From assembly GCA_905181855.1 (NCBI GenBank), contig CAJIZE010000021.1:1-60833 (forward strand): 60,833 bases of DNA, in the 5' to 3' direction. Numbering within the stretch: the first letter of the stretch is position 1; every line of letters begins with the position of its first letter. Made by a program: the position numbers and the translations under genes. This DNA is from an uncultured Flavobacteriales bacterium. Its GTDB lineage: Bacteria; Bacteroidota; Bacteroidia; Flavobacteriales_G; Salibacteraceae. The notes under the pieces are model-generated. The model saw only the letters and a program-made list of their open reading frames with translations. It did not search any database and had not been told where the DNA came from. Below, one piece after another: positions 53,344 through 60,833 of the stretch.

Positions 53344-55814
53344 TAAAAATCAATTTGAATTGCCATACGAATGCCAAACTTAGCAATATTTGGGTTGTTG
53401 AGGTAGCTTAATCGCCATAAGGCATCCACTCTAAATACTTTTAAAATGTTTTCGATACCAATTCCGGTCTCAGCATATGGTTTTGAAAGTGGGTTTAAAG
53501 TACTTGGGAATTTAAGGATAGTTTGGTTACTTGGGTTTAATTTACCAGCCACCATTTTGAATGATGCAACTTCTCTAAGTTTCAATTTACTAATCATAGG
53601 AATCTTGTTAAAAAACAACCCATTAAAGTGATGAGTTAATGACAAACTTGCCCATTGATCGGATGCGAATTCATAAAAATTCATTAAATTAAACGACGCA
53701 GGATCATAAAAGTAAGTCTCATTTCCATTGTGCATTTCTAAAATTGGGAAAGGAACTTCGCCCCATATTTTACCTGCTTCAATATTTATTTCGGTTTGTC
53801 CAATGTACCCAAATCGAATTCGGTCTGTAACTGAAATTTGAAGTTTTTGGTATTCGAAAGTACTATTTAAGACACCTTTTAACCCGTAGGTGAATTTAGT
53901 TTGAAGTATTGGGTAAATAGTACCAAGGCTCACTCTTTCAAACTCACCGTTCACATATTTTTCTTTGTATGCAAAACGTGTAAGTAAGCTAATTTCAGTA
54001 AAATTTAGATTTCCAGCCGATGTCCAGTTGTTGTTATCAAGTTCTTCAAACTTTAAGTTTGGCGTGATGCTCCACAACTCACGCGTATTGAAAGTAAGCT
54101 TATTTTCAAAACCTTGAAACCATTCACGTTCGTAACTAATTTCGTATTTGTGATATGCGTTTAACTGAGTAACCGGACTCCTTCTAAACAATGAAGCTAA
54201 AATATTGTCATTTTTCCATGCGTTTTCAGATGTTCCAAGTTGTTCTACATCATTTGCAAACTGGCCATAAAGCTTCCGCCTAGGTTCTTTGCTTAAGAAC
54301 AGTTGAAACCCTAAACCATATTTCAGTTTTTTATCTAAGATGCCATAAGCAACATATGCATTGGGCATTACCCAAGTTGAAAAATCGTTGCTTGTCCTAA
54401 ACCCGAATTTGAATCGATTACCTTCAACCTTGTTAAAGCTGTAAAAAGTAAAATAGGGGCCATATTCAAAATTGCGGTTAACCCAATAGCCTGAAACCAA
54501 CAATGTAATAACATCTAGGTAAGTATTAAACTGAGGTATATGGCGCAAGCTATCTACCATATTATAAATTCTTTTCTCATCGCTTGAAAGTGGGTTGTGT
54601 CTCAGCGAATCCCAGACTGCTTCTGATAGTGAAGCTGCACCTTTTATAACATCTACATTATCAACCGAACTGAAAAAGTCTCGAGGCCGTGGTTTGTTGA
54701 TGATGAAGTCTTGGTAAGTTGATTTTTTCCGACCATAAAAACCCATTTGCTTGTCAGAAATATTAAAATCTAACAAGAGCTTATCTTCGGACAGCATCCA
54801 AACTTCACGTTCAACTTGTGAGTAAACTTGATTAACCTTAAAAGTATTTATGAAGTTGATATTAGCATCTTTGGCAAAAGAGATATTTACTTCTTTAATG
54901 GCATAACTGGTATCTGCAATCCAAATGTCACCTATAAAAGTTAATTCACCTTTTCGCTTAGGTGAGAAAGTTAATTTGTAGCAAAAAACGTCTTCACGGA
55001 TTCCACTATCTATTAAATAATAATTGTAAGAAAGTTTACCGAAACTTGCAATCGGACTTACAAAGTTTTTACGAAAAGCTACTACAAAATTGTCGTAAAT
55101 ATTTACATTTTGATACATATCGCCAAGAAACTGAGAGATGCTTTCGTTTTCTAACCCAGAGACTTTAGATGCCCTAATTATTTCTTTGCTGCTTTGTGGA
55201 TTGTTTATGAAAATATAATCGGAAACGGTTTCCGTCATAAACATTGGTATATATGGTTTCTCGGAAGAGGTGTCTATACCATCAAAAATAAACTCAAATG
55301 GCTTAAGTGCTTTTTTGTTTCGAAGGTTTTCAGGAATATTGTTTACATCAAATTCAATTTTATTGTAAACTTCATATTCATAAGCATCAAGTTTAACTCT
55401 GTTGTTAGCGTCTTTGTTTTCTATTACTTTATCTAGAAGGTCCAAAGCAGGATTCGATTTGTCTTTTTTGCTGCTACTAACTTGAAACTCTTTTAAATTT
55501 ACTTGCGATGACTCAAGCTCAAAGTTGATGTATTGCTCTATGTCTTTTTTTACCTTGAAAGTAATTCTTTTGAATCCAACAAACGAGGCAATAATTGAGT
55601 CGGTAGCATAATACGTTTCGAGTTGGTAATGGCCATCAAAATCGGTGGTAGTACCAATTTTACTATCCTGAAAACTAATGTTAACAAAAGGCAGCGCCTG
55701 ACCAGTTGATAGATCTGTTGCTTTCCCTTTAATCATCGTTTTTTGGGCAAATAAGCTTGTTGATAAAGCTAAAAATAGCAGTAGAATAAGAAAAGTAAAA
55801 TTGGTGGTTTTCAT
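53343..55814 (-). CDS. DUF5686 outer-membrane protein with carboxypeptidase-regulatory-like domain
   Basis: 823 residues. The signal peptide ends LFAQ; a CarboxypepD_reg-like domain follows (about 28-105, [19 protein letters not shown]), then a helical/periplasmic region and a C-terminal beta-barrel with the ending MAIQIDF, whose final aromatic is typical of outer-membrane insertion. DUF5686 proteins are widespread in Bacteroidota and their function is unknown. It lies between tatC and lptB with gaps of 4 nt and a 1-nt overlap, which points to envelope assembly. Confidence 0.88.
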   Translation of the reverse strand: MKTTNFTFLILLLFLALSTSLFAQKTMIKGKATDLSTGQALPFVNISFQDSKIGTTTDFDGHYQLETYYATDSIIASFVGFKRITFKVKKDIEQYINFELESSQVNLKEFQVSSSKKDKSNPALDLLDKVIENKDANNRVKLDAYEYEVYNKIEFDVNNIPENLRNKKALKPFEFIFDGIDTSSEKPYIPMFMTETVSDYIFINNPQSSKEIIRASKVSGLENESISQFLGDMYQNVNIYDNFVVAFRKNFVSPIASFGKLSYNYYLIDSGIREDVFCYKLTFSPKRKGELTFIGDIWIADTSYAIKEVNISFAKDANINFINTFKVNQVYSQVEREVWMLSEDKLLLDFNISDKQMGFYGRKKSTYQDFIINKPRPRDFFSSVDNVDVIKGAASLSEAVWDSLRHNPLSSDEKRIYNMVDSLRHIPQFNTYLDVITLLVSGYWVNRNFEYGPYFTFYSFNKVEGNRFKFGFRTSNDFSTWVMPNAYVAYGILDKKLKYGLGFQLFLSKEPRRKLYGQFANDVEQLGTSENAWKNDNILASLFRRSPVTQLNAYHKYEISYEREWFQGFENKLTFNTRELWSITPNLKFEELDNNNWTSAGNLNFTEISLLTRFAYKEKYVNGEFERVSLGTIYPILQTKFTYGLKGVLNSTFEYQKLQISVTDRIRFGYIGQTEINIEAGKIWGEVPFPILEMHNGNETYFYDPASFNLMNFYEFASDQWASLSLTHHFNGLFFNKIPMISKLKLREVASFKMVAGKLNPSNQTILKFPSTLNPLSKPYAETGIGIENILKVFRVDALWRLSYLNNPNIAKFGIRMAIQIDF

Positions 55815-55818
55815 CGTT

Positions 55819-56658
55819 TTACTCAGCTGCTCTTTCTTTTATTTTTTTTACGGTACGTCTGCTAACAACAATACTTATTTCATATAAAATGGCAAGCGGA
55901 ACTGTAACCAAAAATTGGCTGAAAACATCTGGCGGTGTAAGTATTGCTGACAATACAAAGGCTCCTACAATTGCATGCTTTCTATATACCTGAAGCATCT
56001 CTGGATAAATCAAACCAGCACGAGTTAAAAAATAGATAACAATAGGTAATTCAAACAACACACCACAGGCCAAAACTATAGTGGTAAGAGTTGAAATATA
56101 GGTTGATAGAGTAAATTGATTGGCTACATCGGCACTTACTTGATATGTTGAGAAAAAGTTAATGGATAAAGGTGCAATTACAAAGTATCCAAACAAGATT
56201 CCTGTAGTAAATAGAAAAGAAGAAAAGAAAACAGTGCCACGAGACAATTTCTTTTCTTTATCCATTAATCCCGGTTTTATAAACCGCCATATTTCCCAAA
56301 AAATATAAGGAAAAGCGACCACAAATCCTGCTACAACAGAAATCATAATATGAGTGGTAAATTGCCCTGACATATTTAAATTCTGAAGTTGAGGAATGTT
56401 ACCTCCAATACACAAAACGTCAGCACTAATTAAGGTAGGGAAAAAAGCATTAAGCTGAACCGACAACCAGCATAAAAATTGATAGGTAATGAAGTCGGCC
56501 CCTTTTGGACTAAAGATGATTACATCAAAAACAAAGCTTTTATTTGAAAATGCAACAATGGCTATAATCAGCACAGATGCTATCGATCTTATTAGGTGCC
56601 ACCTCAGTTCTTCAAGGTGTTGAAGAAAGTTCATTTCGTTTTGATCTGTGTTGCTCAT
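55819..56658 (-). CDS. tatC: Sec-independent translocase protein TatC
   Basis: 279 residues, six TM helices. The family start NFLQHLEELRWHLIRS and the conserved Glu of FPYIFWEIWRFIKPGL (twin-arginine signal binding) are present, as are the P(V/I)VIYFL and TPPDVFSQ segments. A loop insertion (about 60-95) is larger than in E. coli TatC, as is common in Bacteroidota. First gene of the tatC-DUF5686-lptB transcript. Confidence 0.94.
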   Translation of the reverse strand: MSNTDQNEMNFLQHLEELRWHLIRSIASVLIIAIVAFSNKSFVFDVIIFSPKGADFITYQFLCWLSVQLNAFFPTLISADVLCIGGNIPQLQNLNMSGQFTTHIMISVVAGFVVAFPYIFWEIWRFIKPGLMDKEKKLSRGTVFFSSFLFTTGILFGYFVIAPLSINFFSTYQVSADVANQFTLSTYISTLTTIVLACGVLFELPIVIYFLTRAGLIYPEMLQVYRKHAIVGAFVLSAILTPPDVFSQFLVTVPLAILYEISIVVSRRTVKKIKERAAE

Positions 56659-56730
56659 GTTAGGCGCGCAAAGATATTCATAACAACACCAAACAATTAA
56701 TAGATTTAAGCGTTATTTTTGTAATTCCTT

Positions 56731-57129
56731 ATGAAGATAAAATATTTTATTTTTCTAATGCTTGTTACTGTTTTGTTTGCTTGTTCAACAGGGCAAAATG
56801 AAGTGGTTTCTGCAAAATTCAAAGTTAGCACTGTCGATAGAATTCAAATGGAAATAGATCTTAAAAAATCTTTTGAGTTTGTAAGAGTTTCCGAAAATGG
56901 AACCGCTATGGTTTCGAATGGTGATAATGACCTTAAAAGTTTAGAGGAAGCCATTCATAATTGGTCAGAAACCATCAGTTCAAAAGACATGAATTACGAG
57001 GTAATTAGAACTCAACGTGAAGTTAAGCCACTACTTGGTTCATCTTCATATAACCTTCCTCATGTCAAATTTCCAAGCGTATTTGATGTGTTCAGTAGAC
57101 TTTTCGATTGTTTAACTCCTTCAAAGTAA
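56731..57129 (+). CDS. small lipoprotein of unknown function
   Basis: 132 residues; signal with lipobox LLFAC (Cys18), then a short alpha/beta region (FKVSTVDRIQMEIDL, DLKSLEEAIHNWSETI) and a basic/aromatic C-terminus. Not recognised. It starts 72 nt from divergent tatC and ends 3 nt before the heme A synthase start, so the two are likely co-transcribed. No heme-binding motif is seen. Confidence 0.6.
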   Translation: MKIKYFIFLMLVTVLFACSTGQNEVVSAKFKVSTVDRIQMEIDLKKSFEFVRVSENGTAMVSNGDNDLKSLEEAIHNWSETISSKDMNYEVIRTQREVKPLLGSSSYNLPHVKFPSVFDVFSRLFDCLTPSK

Positions 57130-57132
57130 TTA

Positions 57133-58149
57133 TTGAACCGTACTGACCGACCCATAATTATCTGGTTATTCATAGGCGTTTTTATGATTGCTGCCATGGT
57201 TATCATTGGTGGAATCACAAGACTAACTGAATCTGGCTTATCAATGGTTGAATGGAGGTTACTAGCAGGTACTTTTCCACCATTAACTGAGATTGAATGG
57301 ATAAGAGTTTTTAACGAATACAAATTGTCTCCTCAGTTTAAAGAACTGAATAGTGATTTTTTGCTTTCTGATTTTCAACAAATTTTTTGGTGGGAGTATA
57401 TACATAGATTATGGGGAAGGTTGATAGGGCTTGTGTTTGCAGTTCCTTTTCTAGTTTTTTTAGTTCAAAAAAGATTTAATGCTACTACATTAAAAAAGCT
57501 AATAGTAATATTAGTTCTTGGTGGCTTTCAAGGGTTTCTAGGCTGGTATATGGTAAGCAGCGGTTTAATTAATGAACCACGTGTTAGCCATTATAGGTTG
57601 GCAGCTCACCTAACTACAGCTTTTTTGACTTTTGCCTTAACACTTTGGCTTTCGCTCGATCTAATTTTTAGAAACCAAAAAGCTCAGTCTCAAATTGCGA
57701 GCGCTTCTAAATGGTTTGTTGGATTTTTTATTTTGTATGCTTTTCAGTTAATTTATGGGGCATTTGTAGCAGGTATGGATGCAGGAACCATGCACAATCA
57801 TTTTCCATTAATGGAAAAAGGAGCCTTAATAGCTGAATCAGTATTTGTACTCGACCCTGTTTATTTGAATTTTATTGATGGCAAATCAGGAATTCAATTT
57901 GTACATAGATATTTAGCCTATGCTGTTTTTCTAATGGTTTTTACCATTTGGTATAAATTCAGAAAGCAAGTTAATGAAGTTCAGAAACTTGGTTTAAACT
58001 TAATGCTGCTAAGTGTTAGTTTACAGTTTTTGTTGGGCGTTTTTACTCTGGTATATTCAGTGCCGTTGGTGCTCGGAGTGTTGCATCAAGTTGGAGCTTT
58101 GTTGCTTTTAGTAGCAGCATTGTTTTCTTACCATAGACTTACTAAATAA
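57133..58149 (+). CDS. ctaA: heme A synthase (COX15/CtaA family)
   Basis: 338 residues beginning with TTG at 57133; no better ATG exists before the first TM. Oxidises heme O to heme A for cytochrome oxidase. Eight TM helices; signatures GGITRLTESGLSMVEW, EYIHRLWGRLIGL (heme-ligand His) and FVHRYLAY plus LHQVGALLLL near the C-terminus. Ring/pair Cys residues typical of the Bacillus form are absent, so it resembles the proteobacterial/mitochondrial type. Confidence 0.92.
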   Translation: MNRTDRPIIIWLFIGVFMIAAMVIIGGITRLTESGLSMVEWRLLAGTFPPLTEIEWIRVFNEYKLSPQFKELNSDFLLSDFQQIFWWEYIHRLWGRLIGLVFAVPFLVFLVQKRFNATTLKKLIVILVLGGFQGFLGWYMVSSGLINEPRVSHYRLAAHLTTAFLTFALTLWLSLDLIFRNQKAQSQIASASKWFVGFFILYAFQLIYGAFVAGMDAGTMHNHFPLMEKGALIAESVFVLDPVYLNFIDGKSGIQFVHRYLAYAVFLMVFTIWYKFRKQVNEVQKLGLNLMLLSVSLQFLLGVFTLVYSVPLVLGVLHQVGALLLLVAALFSYHRLTK

Positions 58150-58156
58150 ATCTAAA

Positions 58157-58732
58157 TTACCTCCAACTAAAGCTTTCTATAAAATGATGAAGGTCCGCCT
58201 TGATGTAGCTTGTAACTGGCTCTAACGAATCTGGTTGAGGAACCAAGTTATAATACATTGCTCCACGAATAAAGTGGTTGGAATTGTCAGTGAGAAAAAA
58301 CTGCAGATTAGTCGCGGTTTCGCCTTCAAAATCATAAATCACTCCGTATACATTTTTTTGGTCGTTGGCAATTTCCGTTTCTTTTATTTGATTTGCCTTC
58401 ACAATGTGTTTCATTGCTAATGTGCGAGCCTCTTCAATAAAGTTGTAAAGCGTATCGCCTTGAATATCAAAATAGCTTAAATGTATGGTACAATTGTATT
58501 GAGGGTAATGAAGATTAAACCAACATTTTTCTCTCAATGATTTTGATTTGGTATCAATAATGCTTCTTTTCGGGTGCTCAAAACGAAAGGCACAATTACC
58601 TTGGTAGGAAACATACTCTTTAACAGGAAAATCTATTCTATAATAGCCTTTAGGTTTTGGCGAATAATTTTCTTTACATCCAGAAAACAAAGTTGCAAAT
58701 GCAATAAATAACCAGATGTAGTAATTTTTCAT
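58157..58732 (-). CDS. gldD: gliding motility lipoprotein GldD
   Basis: 191 residues; signal with lipobox LFSGC (Cys19). The opening of the mature protein (PKPKGYYRIDFP) and CWFNLHYPQYNCTIHLSY are characteristic of GldD, and the position directly behind gldE is conserved across Bacteroidota. Needed for gliding and T9SS function in Flavobacterium by published genetics. Also kept in non-gliding species, so motility of this organism is not certain. Confidence 0.93.
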   Translation of the reverse strand: MKNYYIWLFIAFATLFSGCKENYSPKPKGYYRIDFPVKEYVSYQGNCAFRFEHPKRSIIDTKSKSLREKCWFNLHYPQYNCTIHLSYFDIQGDTLYNFIEEARTLAMKHIVKANQIKETEIANDQKNVYGVIYDFEGETATNLQFFLTDNSNHFIRGAMYYNLVPQPDSLEPVTSYIKADLHHFIESFSWR

Positions 58733-60082
58733 TTATTCTTTAATAGGGTTGCTTCTCCCAATGTTCACCTTGATAGTATTTATTTTTCTGTTGTCCGCAG
58801 ATTCAATAATCAAAGTGTAATTTCTGAACTTTATACTTTCGTTTTTCTTCGGTATTTTATTTCCTATTTCAATAATAAAACCTGCTAAAGTATCAGATTC
58901 ACCTTTATTCTCTTCAAAATAATGGCCTTCAATGCCAATAACTTTGTAAAAGTCATTTAGTAAAACTTTACCTTGAAACAAGTAATTATCCTCATCTAGT
59001 TTTGAGTATACAATATCTTCATCATCAAATTCGTCGGATATTTCACCTACTATTTCTTCCATAATGTCTTCTAGACTAACAAGGCCAGAAGAACCTCCAT
59101 ATTCATCAACCACGATAGCAATATGAATCTTTTTTTCTTGAAATTCCTTTAATAGATCATCTATTTTTTTGTTCTCAGGAACAAAAAAAGCAGGCCTCAC
59201 GAGCTTCTTCCAACTCAGTTTAGGAGTAGTTAAATAAGGCAATAGATCCTTTATATACAAAACTCCTTTTACTTGATCTAAAGAGTCTTCACAAACCGGA
59301 ATTCTAGAATAGCCTGACTCTAAAATTTTCTTCAAAATCTCATCGTAAGTCGAGCTTAGGTCAATTGAAACAACATCAACCCTAGAGGTCATTATTTGCT
59401 TTACTGAAGTGTTTCCAAACTTTACAATACCCTTAAGTATCTTGTGGTCCTCTTCATCAACAGTTTCATCTTTTGCTAAATCTAAAGCGTGTGACAGTTC
59501 ATCAACGGAAACCCCATCACTTCGATTCACAAATCTTTTATCGATCACCTTAGTCATTGAAGTAAGAAGATAACTCAATGGTGAAAATAGCTTGAACATA
59601 CCAACTGCTGGTATGGCCATAATGTGGAGTAACTTTATTGGGCTCTGAGTAGCGTATACCTTAGGAATTATTTCACCAACCAATAAAATTAGGAACGTCA
59701 CCAAAATTACTTGAAACACAAACCCAACCTTAGGATATAAACTAAAGTCTAATGTCTTCTCTATTAATATAGAGGAGAGAATGATGATGGCAACATTGAT
59801 GAAATTGTTGGCGATTAAAATGGTAGCGAGGAGTTTTTTTGGACTTCTAAGCAAGGTGATGATAGATGTATCATTTCTATTTTCACTCTTCTTTAAATCG
59901 TCAGTATCTTTCTTTTTTAATGAAAAAAAAGCTACTTCAGATCCTGAAACAAGCGCGCTTAAAAGTAAAAGTAGCGCCAAAATGAGTAAACCAAACGCAA
60001 CCTTCGGGTCGTAAGGTTTTATAATGCTGGAGACTATTTGAAAAGGCTCAAAGGGGTCTTCCAACTTATGAAAATTTGACAA
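58733..60082 (-). CDS. gldE: gliding motility-associated protein GldE (CNNM/CorC family)
   Basis: 449 residues. DUF21 membrane domain (about 30-190, with SALVSGSEVAFFSL), CBS pair (about 210-340: VKQIMTSRVDVV, IAIVVDEYGGSSGLVSLEDIMEEIVGEISDE) and CorC_HlyC tail. The same architecture as the protein at 31694, but gene order ssb-gldE-gldD identifies this one as GldE. Its stop abuts the gldD start with no gap. Confidence 0.92.
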   Translation of the reverse strand: MSNFHKLEDPFEPFQIVSSIIKPYDPKVAFGLLILALLLLLSALVSGSEVAFFSLKKKDTDDLKKSENRNDTSIITLLRSPKKLLATILIANNFINVAIIILSSILIEKTLDFSLYPKVGFVFQVILVTFLILLVGEIIPKVYATQSPIKLLHIMAIPAVGMFKLFSPLSYLLTSMTKVIDKRFVNRSDGVSVDELSHALDLAKDETVDEEDHKILKGIVKFGNTSVKQIMTSRVDVVSIDLSSTYDEILKKILESGYSRIPVCEDSLDQVKGVLYIKDLLPYLTTPKLSWKKLVRPAFFVPENKKIDDLLKEFQEKKIHIAIVVDEYGGSSGLVSLEDIMEEIVGEISDEFDDEDIVYSKLDEDNYLFQGKVLLNDFYKVIGIEGHYFEENKGESDTLAGFIIEIGNKIPKKNESIKFRNYTLIIESADNRKINTIKVNIGRSNPIKE

Positions 60083-60090
60083 TTATAAGG

Positions 60091-60531
60091 CTAGAACGGT
60101 AAGTCGTCGTCATCATTTAGAGTTTGTGGTTGAGATTGATTAACTTCTTCAGGAGCCGCACTTGGTGCTGACTGAGTATCCCCAGCAGTTGTGTTAGGAG
60201 TGCTTAAGAAAGTCATTTGATCAACAACAATCTCTGTCATGTAACGCGTGTTTTTTTGCTCATCTTCCCATGATCTAGTTCTAAGTTTACCTTCAACATA
60301 AACTTTGTTTCCTTTTTTAAGGTATTTTTCGGTTAGTTCAACCAGCCCCGGTCTCCAGATTGCAATATTATGCCACTCGGTTTGATCAACCTTTTGACCT
60401 GATTTGTCTTTATAAGACTCGCTTGTGGCTATTGAGAATTTAGCATATCCTCTTCCACCATCCAAATGTCTAATCTCCGGATCTTTCCCTAAATTTCCTA
60501 TTAAAATTACTTTGTTTACACTTCCAGCCAT
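60091..60531 (-). CDS. ssb: single-stranded DNA-binding protein
   Basis: 146 residues: OB fold (NKVILIGNLGKDPEIRHLDGGRGYAKFSIAT, EWHNIAIW, YVEGKLRTRSW), a Gln/Ser/Pro-rich linker and the acidic tip DDDDLPF that docks partner proteins. 9 nt ahead of gldE. Confidence 0.97.
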   Translation of the reverse strand: MAGSVNKVILIGNLGKDPEIRHLDGGRGYAKFSIATSESYKDKSGQKVDQTEWHNIAIWRPGLVELTEKYLKKGNKVYVEGKLRTRSWEDEQKNTRYMTEIVVDQMTFLSTPNTTAGDTQSAPSAAPEEVNQSQPQTLNDDDDLPF

Positions 60532-60575
60532 CTCCTATAAAGTTAGGATGCAAAGCTAAAAATATTGTTATTATA

Positions 60576-60833
60576 TTATATAGATAATAAGGTGATGTGA
60601 TTTTCTATAAACTTTTGAATTATTTGCGGAAAGGCATATTCAGACAAAGATGAAATATGAACCATGTCTTGATGAGAAATAAGTGATTCTTTTAATTCCA
60701 TTTCATAAAACCTAACATGCAATTTCTGATGGCTCAACAAATGATTTTCTTCATGAATTAACCTAGTATTTTTTGATGTATAACCAACTGTATTAACCAT
60801 TGAACGAAACTCCAAAACATCATTTGATTTAGT
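60576..60833 (-). CDS. mutY: A/G-specific adenine glycosylase, C-terminal fragment at window edge
   Basis: 86 codons open to the right edge; only the C-terminal NUDIX-like domain is visible, with HLLSHQKLHVRFYE, typical of MutY 8-oxoG recognition domains, and a final YAFPQIIQKFIE. The catalytic half lies outside. The order mutY-ssb-gldE-gldD is standard in Bacteroidota and supports the call. A TTG inside the fragment is not the true start. Confidence 0.85.
   Translation of the reverse strand, partial: TKSNDVLEFRSMVNTVGYTSKNTRLIHEENHLLSHQKLHVRFYEMELKESLISHQDMVHISSLSEYAFPQIIQKFIENHITLLSI

Noticed and set aside
1-60833. CRISPR arrays, insertion sequences, prophage or integrase genes
   Set aside because: No transposase, integrase, phage structural gene or regularly spaced direct repeat was found in the window.

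Overview
This 60.8-kb window is AT-rich and comes from a member of the Bacteroidota, most likely a marine or aquatic Flavobacteriales-type organism. The main evidence is the mutY-ssb-gldE-gldD block (gliding motility), two proteins with type IX secretion (T9SS) C-terminal sorting domains, a PorV/PorQ-family protein, SusC/SusD, a DUF5686 outer-membrane protein and the general lack of purine-rich ribosome binding sites. The exact genus cannot be fixed from the sequence alone.

Layout. (1) About 1-24.2 kb is a starch/maltodextrin utilisation region. A tightly packed minus-strand operon runs pfkA > BadF-type sugar kinase > methylglyoxal-synthase-like > pgmB > GH65 phosphorylase > GH13 > GH13 lipoprotein > pgi (cut by the left edge). 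Divergent from it lie a NUDIX-winged-helix regulator and a T9SS-exported GH13 amylase. After ribA comes a 1116-residue T9SS protein made of nine starch-binding-like repeats, divergent from susC-susD and two small surface/secreted proteins. A 7-7-7 palindrome (AAAGTGT-N7-ACACTTT) occurs once in the pfkA/regulator gap and three times in the repeat-protein/susC gap. It is the best candidate for a common operator of the whole region. Taken together the genes bind and cut starch outside, import oligosaccharides, phosphorolyse maltose and feed glucose phosphates to fructose-1,6-bisphosphate.

(2) 24.2-27.4 kb holds marC, an NRDE-family gene, two freshly decayed genes (a DUF6695-like gene with three in-frame stops and no frameshift, and a peroxiredoxin-like gene with two stops and a frameshift) and tRNA-Phe. 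(3) 27.5-35.2 kb is a plus-strand envelope cluster: coaX, an outer-membrane protein, a TPR protein, lptC, a small membrane protein, a CNNM/CorC protein and a PpiD/SurA-like foldase. (4) 35.4-44.4 kb has purS-pssA, a PorV-like gene followed by the stump of a PorU2-like gene, a short lnt, pabB, a YefM/YoeB toxin-antitoxin pair, hsp20, tilS and a MacB-type permease. (5) 44.8-51.8 kb is purH followed by the rod-shape/cell-wall cluster mreB-mreC-mreD-mrdA-rodA. (6) 51.9-60.8 kb has an RHH/MazF pair, lptB-DUF5686-tatC, a small lipoprotein with heme A synthase, and gldD-gldE-ssb-mutY (mutY cut by the right edge).

The most interesting points are the operator set with its NUDIX regulator, the nine-repeat surface protein, glycolytic genes built into a starch operon together with a methylglyoxal-synthase relative that lacks its catalytic aspartate, and a long hairpin at the ribA start codon.
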